Part shown: in pieces, positions 8,719-15,348 of the stretch
How the letters are laid out: the number at the start of each line of letters is the position of its first letter
Numbering within the stretch: position 1 is the first letter of the stretch
From: an uncultured Bacteroidales bacterium
GTDB lineage: Bacteria; Bacteroidota; Bacteroidia; Bacteroidales; Bacteroidaceae
DNA: 38,311 nucleotides
Assembly: GCA_946055775.1 (NCBI GenBank)
Contig: CAMGHE010000005.1
Span: 1-38,311, forward strand
Reading direction: 5' to 3'
Program-made: the position numbers and the translations under genes
The notes under the pieces: model-generated
Database searches by the model: none
Seen by the model: the letters and a program-made list of their open reading frames with translations, nothing else
What the model was told of the DNA's origin: nothing

Positions 8719-8746
8719 GTTTTTACGGTCGCCCAAGTTGTGTTTT
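8699..8746. terminator. 19-bp perfect inverted repeat, possible bidirectional terminator
   Basis: The arm AAAACACAACTTGGGCGAC (8699-8717) is perfectly complementary to 8728-8746, leaving a 10-nt loop. Because the arms begin with AAAA and end with TTTT, an RNA from either strand would fold into a strong stem closing on a U-run. The arm is built from the adjacent 21-bp repeat unit, so an inverted duplication of one unit probably created it. It may end transcription between mscS and tsaE. Confidence 0.65.
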
Positions 8747-8767
8747 GGCCTTTTGGATACGAAAAAA

Positions 8768-8887
8768 GGGCCCCCGCGGGAGCCCTTTGCACTTTGCTAA
8801 GCAAAGATACGACAAATTCGGGCGAAATGCAAATCGCACTTTTTCGCTGCTCCCCCGAAAAATTGTTTGCCGTGAGGCGAGAGTTTT
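8768..8887 (-). repeat. Dispersed promoter-plus-hairpin repeat, copy A
   Basis: About 120 bp that recur at 22343-22459 in the same orientation. Read on the minus strand the shared order is: AAACTCTCGCC near the start, a GAGCRRCGAAAAAG stretch, a promoter (TTTG at 8830-8833, 20-nt spacer, TATCTTTG at 8802-8809), the small palindrome CTTTGCTTAGCAAAG that overlaps the -7 box, and a GC-rich hairpin (8768-8785). In this copy the hairpin is followed by six U (8762-8767), making a good intrinsic terminator about 35 nt after the expected transcription start. It lies just downstream of mscS. I do not recognise it as a named RNA family. Confidence 0.75.
8802..8833 (-). promoter_or_regulatory. Consensus promoter inside repeat copy A
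   Basis: Minus-strand TTTG (8830-8833), exactly 20 nt, then TATCTTTG (8802-8809), a full match to the Bacteroidota housekeeping promoter. The -7 box overlaps the inverted repeat CTTTGC-TTA-GCAAAG, a possible operator. The first downstream structure is a terminator-like hairpin, not a gene; tsaE is about 390 nt further on and has its own -7 box. Confidence 0.7.
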
Positions 8888-8915
8888 CTGTCGGGAGGGC
8901 TGCGGCGAGCGGCGC

Positions 8916-9782
8916 CTACGCCTCTTTCTCGCGGACGATGTGTACCGTCTGGTTGGGGTAGGGGAAGTTGATGCCCTTGGCGTTGAAGGCATCGTAGATG
9001 AGGCGGTAGCCGTTGTTGAACACGGGCCAGTAGTCGCCCGTCTTGGCCCATACGCGGACGGTGAGGTTGACGCTGCTGTCGGCCAGGGCGCCGAGGGCCA
9101 CGGTGGGCTCGGGGTCGGCCAGGATGAGGGGCTCCTGACGCAGGGCTTCGAGGATGGCGTTGCGTGCCTTATCCACGTCCTCGCCGTAGTCGATGCCGAT
9201 GGTCCACTCTATGCGGCGGGTGTCCATGCGCGAGTAGTTGACCACCACGGCGGTGCTCATCGAACCATTCGGCACATAGACCACCTTGTTGTCGGCCTGC
9301 ACCAGGACGGTGTGGAATATCTGTATCTCCCTGACGCTGCCCTGTACGCCCTGCGCCTCAATCCAGTCGCCCACCTTATAGGGTTTGAAGAGCAGGATGA
9401 CCAGTCCGCCGGCGAAGTTTTGCAGGTTGCCGGAGAGTGCCATACCGATGGCCACACCGGCTGAGGCCAGCAGGGCGGCGAACGACGTGGTGTTGATGCC
9501 CAGAGCGCCGATGACGGAGATGATGAGCAGGATGGTCAGCATGATCTTGACCATGCTGCGCAGGAAGGTCTGCACGCTCGGGTCGATGCGCTCGCGGTTG
9601 AGGATGCGGGCTACGATACGGTTGATGATGCCGATGATGGCGCGCCCCACGAGAAAGACGATGGTGGCGACGAGGATGTGCTTGCCCACGCTGATGCCGA
9701 ACTCCATCAGGCGCTCCAGCAGGAGGTCTATCTGGGTGCGGGTGATGGTGGGGGCGGCGGTTTGGAGAAGGGAGAATAACAT
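8916..9782 (-). CDS. Small-conductance mechanosensitive channel MscS family protein
   Basis: A 288-aa MscS-type channel that opens under membrane tension and releases solutes during hypo-osmotic shock. An amphipathic N-terminus precedes membrane segments around HILVATIVFLVGRAIIGII and MLTILLIISVIGALGI. The Gly/Ala-rich pore helix LLASAGVAIGMALSGNLQNFAGG follows, then the cytoplasmic beta domain with the family signature PNGSMSTAVVVNYS. The length matches the E. coli MscS class. The start is set at ATG 9782 because the longer in-frame version would begin inside the terminator region of the upstream nlpC gene and has no family similarity. It is minus-strand, 150 nt after nlpC, with no clear promoter box in the gap. 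Confidence 0.95.
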   Translation of the reverse strand: MLFSLLQTAAPTITRTQIDLLLERLMEFGISVGKHILVATIVFLVGRAIIGIINRIVARILNRERIDPSVQTFLRSMVKIMLTILLIISVIGALGINTTSFAALLASAGVAIGMALSGNLQNFAGGLVILLFKPYKVGDWIEAQGVQGSVREIQIFHTVLVQADNKVVYVPNGSMSTAVVVNYSRMDTRRIEWTIGIDYGEDVDKARNAILEALRQEPLILADPEPTVALGALADSSVNLTVRVWAKTGDYWPVFNNGYRLIYDAFNAKGINFPYPNQTVHIVREKEA

Positions 9783-9826
9783 GGTGTGAAGGTGTTTGAA
9801 GGGTGTTGTCAGTGCCTTGGCGGCAC

Positions 9827-9864
9827 AAAAAAAGCGCACGTCAGCGGCGGGACTGGCGTGTGCT
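9827..9864 (-). terminator. Intrinsic terminator after the NlpC/P60 gene
   Basis: Read on the minus strand, AGCACACGCCA pairs with TGACGTGCGCT across a 10-nt loop (9833-9864) and is followed by seven T (9827-9833). It lies about 70 nt past the stop of the NlpC/P60 gene. Confidence 0.7.
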
Positions 9865-9932
9865 TTTCTATAGTAAATGAGGATGGTCGGTAGGGGGGCG
9901 CGGGGCAACGTCCAGCCGGAGCGGGCGTGTGC

Positions 9933-10541
9933 TTACTCCTGAACGATGCGGCGTGCGCCGAGGTAGCGGCGCGAGTAGTAGGCCGAGTTGCTTTTGTCCA
10001 CCTGTACGCCCGTGCGTGCGGCGTGGACAAACTGGAACGACTTGCCGTCGCCTGCCACCTCGGTGACGATGCCCACATGGCCCACGCTGCGCGAGCGCGA
10101 TGAGCCGCTGAAGAACACGAGGTCACCCTTGCGCAGGTCGGCAATGTTGTGGATGGGCGTGCCTTCGGCAAACTGGCTGCGCGACGAGCGGGTGATGCTC
10201 AAGTTGGCATTGCGATAGATGAAGGAGGTGAAGCCCGAGCAGTCGAAGGCCGAGGGGCCGCTGTGGCCGCTACGGTAACGTGCGCCCAAATACTTCATGG
10301 CCGTGGCGACAATCTGCTCGCCCTTGAGGTTGGCAGCAGTGGCCTTGGGGGCAACTGCGGCAGCGGGCTTGGCGGCAAGGTTGAAGACGGGAGCTGCTTC
10401 GGCCTCGCGGATGTAGCGCTGCGAGCGCGAACGGCTGGGCATATCGTCGGTGCCCAGACTCTGTGCCGATGCCGTGGTGACGGCGCACAGACCAAGGACG
10501 GCGGCCAGGGCGAGTTGTTTGAAGCAGTGGGTGAAGTGCAT
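9933..10541 (-). CDS. Secreted NlpC/P60 (C40) cell-wall hydrolase
   Basis: A 202-aa exported peptidase of the NlpC/P60 family, which cuts peptide stems of peptidoglycan, typically the D-gamma-Glu to diamino-acid bond. Residues 1-26 form a signal peptide ending TASA. A linker rich in Ala and Pro follows, and then the catalytic domain: Cys101 in FDCSGF, His155 in SVGHVGIV and the third polar residue His173 in FVHAART. All three are present. The start at 10541 is favoured over the longer in-frame version because the likely promoter box (10630-10637) lies between the two, which would leave the longer start untranscribed. It stands alone with its own promoter and terminator. A role in wall turnover or daughter-cell separation is inference. 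Confidence 0.94.
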   Translation of the reverse strand: MHFTHCFKQLALAAVLGLCAVTTASAQSLGTDDMPSRSRSQRYIREAEAAPVFNLAAKPAAAVAPKATAANLKGEQIVATAMKYLGARYRSGHSGPSAFDCSGFTSFIYRNANLSITRSSRSQFAEGTPIHNIADLRKGDLVFFSGSSRSRSVGHVGIVTEVAGDGKSFQFVHAARTGVQVDKSNSAYYSRRYLGARRIVQE

Positions 10542-10629
10542 GGGGGCGTTATAAGGATTTTTACGGGCTCTGACGGCGATGTGAACAGCCGGTAAGGACC
10601 AAAAGATGGACGTTTCGGTTTTTCGGGCA

Positions 10630-10637
10630 CAAAGGTA
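10630..10637 (-). promoter_or_regulatory. -7 promoter box of the NlpC/P60 gene
   Basis: Minus-strand TACCTTTG, matching TAnnTTTG. It implies a start near 10626 and a leader of about 85 nt before ATG 10541. No proper -33 TTTG is visible. Confidence 0.6.
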
Positions 10638-10769
10638 CGATTTATTCTCCAACTGTCGGCCGTGGCGCGCTCCTTGATTACGAAAAAAATGTTAATCTTC
10701 TGCGTATGGCCTTCTCTCCTTCTATGTTCTGGCACACAGAGACTGCCAGGTGTGCAACGATACGGGCGT

Positions 10770-11885
10770 TCACTGCTGTTCGGCCAGGGCGATGACCATC
10801 TCGGCAATTTGGCGGGCGGCATGCGGTTTGGCCAGGCGGTGGATGTTGGTGGCCAGAGTCTTCAGACGCTCTTCATCGCGAACGGTTTGCAGGGCCGTGT
10901 CGAGCAGGACGTCGCGGGCCTGGGCATCGGTCACGCAGATGGCCGCCTCCTTGCGCACCAGGGCCATGGCGTTCTGCGTCTGGTGGTCTTCGGCCACGTT
11001 GGGCGAGGGCACGAGGATGACGGGCTTGCCCAGTAGGCAAAACTCGGAGATGCTGCCGGCGCCAGCGCGCGAGATGACCAGGTCGGCTGCGGCATAGGCC
11101 GTGGCCATGTCGCTGATGAATGGCGTGGCCTTGAGGTTGGGCGGGCAGCCGGCTTCACTGAGGCGGGCGGTGATTTCGGCGTCGTAGTACTTTCCCGTCT
11201 GCCACACCACCTGTACGTCCTGCTGTGCGGCGATGACGTCGAGGTGGCCCAGGATGCTCTCGTTGAGTGTGCGGGCGCCCAGCGAGCCGCCGACGATGAG
11301 CACCGTGCGGCGTGCGGGGTCGAGGCTGAGGGCTTTGAGCGCCTCGGCGCGCGGCATGGGGTTTTCGAGCAGGTTCTGGCGCACGGGGTTGCCCGTGAGC
11401 GTGATGCGGTCGGCAGGGAAGAAGCGCTCCATGCCGTCGTAGGCCGTGCAGATGGCCGAGGCCCTCTTGGCCAGCAGTTTGTTGGTCACGCCAGCGTAGG
11501 AGTTTTGCTCCTGGATGAGGGTGGGTATGCCCATCTTTTGGGCCATGTTGAGGGTGGGGCCACTGGCGTAGCCGCCCACGCCGACGGCCACCTGCGGCCG
11601 GAAGTCCTTGATGATGCGGCGGGCCATGCGGCGGCTCTTCATCAGTTTGATGAGTACGCCGATGTTGCGCCAGAGGCGGCGGCGGTCGAAGCCCGCCACG
11701 GGCAGGCCCTTGATGGTGTAGCCCGCTTCGGGCACGCGCTGCATTTCCATGCGGCCTTCGGCGCCGACGAAGAGGATGTCGGCATCGGGACGCAACTCGC
11801 GCAGGGCGTTGGCTATGGAGACGGCGGGGAAGATGTGGCCGCCCGTGCCGCCGCCGCTGATGATGATTCTGAGAGGTTTGCTCAT
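10770..11885 (-). CDS. murG: UDP-GlcNAc:lipid I N-acetylglucosaminyltransferase MurG
   Basis: A 371-aa GT28 enzyme of normal MurG length. It acts at the inner face of the cytoplasmic membrane, adding GlcNAc to lipid I to make lipid II, the last cytoplasmic step of peptidoglycan synthesis. The N-terminal glycine loop SGGGTGGH spans residues 10-17. Further signatures are FVGAEGRMEMQRVP, VGVGGYASGP, IQEQNSYAG, IVGGSLGA and the donor-site stretch ISRAGAGSISEF. The true start is the ATG at 11885; an in-frame TTG nine bases earlier is less likely. It follows the LOG-family gene by 21 nt in a ridA-LOG-murG operon. No murC, murD, ftsW or other division and cell-wall cluster gene adjoins it, although murG normally sits in that cluster. 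Confidence 0.96.
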   Translation of the reverse strand: MSKPLRIIISGGGTGGHIFPAVSIANALRELRPDADILFVGAEGRMEMQRVPEAGYTIKGLPVAGFDRRRLWRNIGVLIKLMKSRRMARRIIKDFRPQVAVGVGGYASGPTLNMAQKMGIPTLIQEQNSYAGVTNKLLAKRASAICTAYDGMERFFPADRITLTGNPVRQNLLENPMPRAEALKALSLDPARRTVLIVGGSLGARTLNESILGHLDVIAAQQDVQVVWQTGKYYDAEITARLSEAGCPPNLKATPFISDMATAYAAADLVISRAGAGSISEFCLLGKPVILVPSPNVAEDHQTQNAMALVRKEAAICVTDAQARDVLLDTALQTVRDEERLKTLATNIHRLAKPHAARQIAEMVIALAEQQ

Positions 11886-11906
11886 GACGCTCAATGGTTT
11901 GAGGGG

Positions 11907-12443
11907 TTATTGGCAGAGTCGTTCCAGGTCGTCTGCAGTTGTGGCTACGGCGATGCGGTCCACCACGTCGGCGTCGGCCAGATGGTCGCTGACCATCTGT
12001 CGGAGCATGGCCAGCATGGCGTCCCAGCATCCGCCGGCGTTGTAGAGGATGATCTGGTGGTTGGCCGTGCCGATGGTGTTCTCGGCCAGGGCGGTGAACA
12101 CCTCGTCGAGGGTGCCTATGCCGCCCGGCAGGGCGACGATGACCTCGCTCTCGCGGAGCATGGTGGCCTTGCGGTCGTCCAGTCCGGCGGTGTAGAAGGC
12201 CACCTGTACGGCGTCGCTCTCGAGGTGGCGCTGTACGAGGATGTCGGGCATAACGCCGATGACGCGGCCGCCGCTTTGGCGCACGGCCTGCGCCAGCACC
12301 TCCATCTGTCCGCGGCGTGCGCCGCCATAGACCAGAGTGCGGCCCGTGCGCCCTATCCATTCGCCCACCTCACGGGCAGCAGGCAGATAGGCCGCGGGGA
12401 TGTCGCTGCGCGACGAGAGGAACACCGCGATGCGTGTCTTCAT
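11907..12443 (-). CDS. LOG-family protein (nucleoside 5'-monophosphate phosphoribohydrolase-like)
   Basis: A 178-aa Rossmann-fold protein of the LOG/TIGR00730 family. Members hydrolyse the N-glycosidic bond of nucleoside monophosphates, as in cytokinin activation in plants and YgdH/PpnN-type enzymes in bacteria. The signature PGGIGTLDE is at 106-114, with catalytic Glu114. The upstream Arg-Lys pair (R91-K92, in LDDRKATM) matches the substrate-binding position. The usual GGGxxGLMG loop is here YGGARRGQME, a mild divergence. The bacterial substrate cannot be told from the sequence. It lies 22 nt after ridA and 21 nt before murG, so the three form an operon. Confidence 0.92.
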   Translation of the reverse strand: MKTRIAVFLSSRSDIPAAYLPAAREVGEWIGRTGRTLVYGGARRGQMEVLAQAVRQSGGRVIGVMPDILVQRHLESDAVQVAFYTAGLDDRKATMLRESEVIVALPGGIGTLDEVFTALAENTIGTANHQIILYNAGGCWDAMLAMLRQMVSDHLADADVVDRIAVATTADDLERLCQ

Positions 12444-12465
12444 GACTGTGCTGTGGCTGGCGGCG

Positions 12466-12843
12466 TTAGCGGACGGCGATGCACTCTATCTCGACACGGG
12501 CGTCCTTGGGCAGCGTCTTGACGGCGACGGCCGAGCGGGCAGGCGCCGTGCCGGGGAAAAACTCGGCATAGACGGCGTTCATGCCGGCGAAGTCGGCCAT
12601 GTCGGCCAGAAAGACGCTTGTCTTGACCACGTTGTCCATCGTCAGACCGGCTTCGGCCAGGATGTTCCGGATGTTGGTCAGCGACTGGCGCGTCAGTTCG
12701 CCGATGCCGCCTTCGGCAAACTGGCCCGTGGCGGGGTTGATGGGAAGTTGTCCCGAGACGAAGACGATGCCGTTGGCCTCGATGGCCTGGCTATAGGGGC
12801 CGATGGCGGCCGGGGCGTTGGGGGTGCTGATGGCTTTTTTCAT
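12466..12843 (-). CDS. ridA: RidA family reactive enamine/imine deaminase
   Basis: A 125-aa protein of exact RidA (YjgF/YER057c/UK114) length. RidA hydrolyses reactive 2-aminoacrylate and related enamines made by PLP enzymes, protecting other PLP enzymes from damage. Key residues are visible: Tyr17 in IGPYSQA, Arg103 in PARSAVAV, which binds the substrate carboxylate, and Glu120 in VEIECIA. It is the first gene of a minus-strand operon with the LOG-family gene and murG, with a recognisable promoter at 12936-12967. Its link to cell-wall genes is not obvious. Confidence 0.95.
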   Translation of the reverse strand: MKKAISTPNAPAAIGPYSQAIEANGIVFVSGQLPINPATGQFAEGGIGELTRQSLTNIRNILAEAGLTMDNVVKTSVFLADMADFAGMNAVYAEFFPGTAPARSAVAVKTLPKDARVEIECIAVR

Positions 12844-12935
12844 GATGGTGAGTGATGAGGGAGTTGTTGGTGGTGTGTGTGAGGCATGCGGCGTGTAGGG
12901 TGTCGTGGCGACGGCTTGCGTGGCGCATGCAGGAG

Positions 12936-12967
12936 CAAAGGTACGTTATCGCCGCCGAAGCGCCAAG
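12936..12967 (-). promoter_or_regulatory. Promoter of the ridA-LOG-murG operon
   Basis: Minus strand: CTTG (12964-12967), 20-nt spacer, TACCTTTG (12936-12943). The -7 box is perfect and the -33 box matches three of four positions. The expected start is near 12932, giving a leader of about 89 nt. Confidence 0.65.
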
Positions 12968-12991
12968 CGTTTGGCCTGTTTTTGGCCCATG

Positions 12992-13029
12992 AAAAAAGCG
13001 CGCGCACATCGTAGCCGATGTGTGCGCGC
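12992..13029 (-). terminator. Intrinsic terminator after the S9 peptidase gene
   Basis: A 14-bp GC-rich stem with one imperfect pair (12998-13011 with 13016-13029, loop 13012-13015), followed on the minus strand by six T (12992-12997). It lies about 50 nt past the peptidase stop and ends the cysE-methyltransferase-peptidase series before the ridA promoter. Confidence 0.85.
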
Positions 13030-13077
13030 CGTGATGCGGCTGCTGTGTTGTCCGCTGGTAGGCGGTGGGCGTGGCGC

Positions 13078-15258
13078 TTAGCGTTCGCCCTTGAGATAGT
13101 CGTCGAAGTAGCGTGTGATGCGGTCGTGGAGGTGCACCATGTCGCGGCCCATCATGTTGTGGCCCTGTCCAGGATAGACGAAGTAGTCGGGCTGGGTGCC
13201 GGCATCTTCGCAGGCGCGGAGGAACGAGAGGCTATGTTGCAGTACGCAGGTGGGGTCGTTGTAGCCCACGATAATCTGCAGGCGTCCCTTCAGGTTTTGG
13301 GCTTTGCCCAGCAGGCTCGACGATGCGTAGCCCTCGGGGTTCTCCTGCGGCGTGTCCATGTAGCGTTCGCCGTACATCACCTCGTAGAATTTCCAGTCGA
13401 TGACCGGTCCGCCGGCCACGCCCACCTTGAAGACGTCGGGGTAGGAGCACATCAGGTTGGTGGTCATGAAGCCGCCGAACGACCATCCGTGTACGCCCAG
13501 GCGGTCGGCATCGACGAAGGGCTGCTGCTTGAGAAACTTCACGCCCTCTATCTGGTCGGCCATCTCGGCATCGCCCAGGTGGCGGTGTGTAACGCTCTCG
13601 AAGGCGAAGCCACGGTCTTCCGAGCCGCGGTTATCGACGACGAAGATGATGTAGCCGCGCTGAGCCATGTAGATTTCCCAGGGGCGCGTCATGTACATCC
13701 ACGATGCCTCAACGTTGTGGGCGTGCGGTCCGCCATAGACATAGACCACGGTGGGGTATTTCTTGTTGGCGTCGAAGCCTGTGGGCAGCACCATGCGGTA
13801 GTAGAGGTCGGTCTGGCCGTCGGCCGCCTTGATGGTGCCGTTTTTCACCTGTGGCACGTCATAGTCCTGCCAGGGGTTGGGCAGTTGCCAGAGCGTCTGT
13901 GCGCTGCCCGCCTTGCTGGTGTTGAGCAGGTCGTAGCGGCGGTACATGTCGGGATTGCTCCAGGTGTCGCAGACGTAGGTGCCGCCGGCAGAGAGGCTGG
14001 GGCGGTGGCTGCCGCCATCGGCCGAGAGACGCTGGCGCTTGCCGTCCTTGACGCTGACGCTAAAGATATGGCGCTCGATGGGGCTGCCCTCGTTGCTCAC
14101 ATAGACAATGCTGCGCTTAGCCGTGTTGAAGCCCACCATCTCCGTCACCTCAAATTCGCCACGGGTGAGTTGCACGGGTTCGCCGCCGTTGGTAGAGCAG
14201 AGGTAGAGGTGGTTGTAGCCGTCGCGACGCGACTGCATGATGTAGTGGTTGGCGTCCCAGGGCAGGAACACGATGGGGTGCATCGGCTCGACGTAGCGGG
14301 CGTTGGTCTCGGTGTAGAGTGTGCCTAGGCATTTGCCCGTGGCAGCGTCGTAGCAGATGAGTTCGGCCTTGTCCTGCGTGCGGGGCAGTTCGAACATATA
14401 CACCGTCTTCTCGTCGGGGCTCCAGGCGATGTTGGTGAAGTAGCGGTCGGTGGGGTCGGCCGTTTGGAGATAGATTGTCTTGCCCGTAGCGGGATTGTAG
14501 ATGCCCACGCTCACCTTGTGGCTGGTCATGCCCGCCATGGGGTATTTCTCAGGCGCGAGAGTGGCCACGCGCTGACTGTTGTCCACCAGGGGGAAGTCCG
14601 TCACCATGGTCTGGTCCATGCGGTAGAAAGCCAGCAGCGAGCCCTTGGGACTCCAGAACAGGCCCTCTTGTATGCCAAACTCGTCGCGGTGGACGCTCAG
14701 GCCGTACTGCAGTTCGCGGTTGCCATCGCGGCTCACCTGCTGCGTCGTGCCGTCGGGGGTGGTGACATAGACATTATAGTCTTTGACATAGGCCACAGCC
14801 ATGTTGGGTGCCATCTTGCTGGCCTGTGTGCCGCGCTTGGTGGGTACGAAGGCCGTGACGGTGCGCGTCTGCCAGTTGTAGCGTATGATGCCCTTGCTGG
14901 TGTTGAACTGCACGACGGGGCTGCCGGCTTCGGGGAAACTGGCCGAGCCCGTGCCGTGGAGCTGTCCGTGCTTGGCCTGGTCGAGGGCGGCGCGCACGTC
15001 GCTTTCGGTGAAGAGAGTGACGGGCGTCTTGAGTGTGCGGCCTTTGGCATCGGTGATCTGCTTGACGGCATCGCTGACGTTCTCTACGAGGCAGTCGCCC
15101 CACCATGCGGTGAAGTGGGAGCGGGGCATGAGGTTCCAGTAGTTGGAGCCGCTCCACATCAGGTCGTCGAGGGTGAAGGTCTTTTTGGTTTGTGCGGTCA
15201 TGGCGTTGGGCAGGAGCAGCAGGCACAGGGCTGCCGCCTTGAGGATATGTCTGAGCAT
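13078..15258 (-). CDS. S9 family dipeptidyl peptidase (DPP IV-like), exported
   Basis: A 726-aa prolyl-oligopeptidase-family serine peptidase. Residues 1-23 form a signal peptide (LKAAALCLLLLPNAMTAQ), so it acts in the periplasm or at the surface, cutting dipeptides from peptides, usually after proline or alanine. A beta-propeller domain fills about residues 60-480. The alpha/beta-hydrolase domain carries Ser593 in GWSFGGFM, Asp668 in VGYNDPTC and His700 in GQGHNMM, a complete triad. A family-typical loop, VDNRGSEDRG, is also present. The length matches DPP IV/S9B enzymes. It follows the THUMP methyltransferase gene by 90 nt on the same strand and ends at a strong terminator. Confidence 0.95.
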   Translation of the reverse strand: MLRHILKAAALCLLLLPNAMTAQTKKTFTLDDLMWSGSNYWNLMPRSHFTAWWGDCLVENVSDAVKQITDAKGRTLKTPVTLFTESDVRAALDQAKHGQLHGTGSASFPEAGSPVVQFNTSKGIIRYNWQTRTVTAFVPTKRGTQASKMAPNMAVAYVKDYNVYVTTPDGTTQQVSRDGNRELQYGLSVHRDEFGIQEGLFWSPKGSLLAFYRMDQTMVTDFPLVDNSQRVATLAPEKYPMAGMTSHKVSVGIYNPATGKTIYLQTADPTDRYFTNIAWSPDEKTVYMFELPRTQDKAELICYDAATGKCLGTLYTETNARYVEPMHPIVFLPWDANHYIMQSRRDGYNHLYLCSTNGGEPVQLTRGEFEVTEMVGFNTAKRSIVYVSNEGSPIERHIFSVSVKDGKRQRLSADGGSHRPSLSAGGTYVCDTWSNPDMYRRYDLLNTSKAGSAQTLWQLPNPWQDYDVPQVKNGTIKAADGQTDLYYRMVLPTGFDANKKYPTVVYVYGGPHAHNVEASWMYMTRPWEIYMAQRGYIIFVVDNRGSEDRGFAFESVTHRHLGDAEMADQIEGVKFLKQQPFVDADRLGVHGWSFGGFMTTNLMCSYPDVFKVGVAGGPVIDWKFYEVMYGERYMDTPQENPEGYASSSLLGKAQNLKGRLQIIVGYNDPTCVLQHSLSFLRACEDAGTQPDYFVYPGQGHNMMGRDMVHLHDRITRYFDDYLKGER

Positions 15259-15348
15259 AGCGGTGAATGTGTGTGGGTAATCGGTGGGATGGGCGGTGAT
15301 ATCCGGGCTTCTCGGGTTTTCCAGTCTTTACGGCTTCTCTGCGGGGGC

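Noticed and set aside
8648-8746. CRISPR array
   Set aside because: Units are contiguous 21-bp tandem repeats without unique spacers, and no cas gene is nearby.
8616-8804. Minus-strand open frame with a seven-residue repeat (VAQVVFS-like) across the 21-bp array
   Set aside because: It is open only because the 21-bp period is a multiple of three; it overlaps a strong hairpin and a promoter box, lacks an ATG and is not protein-like.
9783-9908. N-terminal extension of MscS by 42 residues
   Set aside because: It would start within the terminator region of the upstream gene and shows no family similarity; ATG 9782 gives the normal length.
10542-10652. N-terminal extension of the NlpC/P60 protein
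   Set aside because: The longer start lies upstream of the -7 box at 10630-10637 and would bury the signal peptide.
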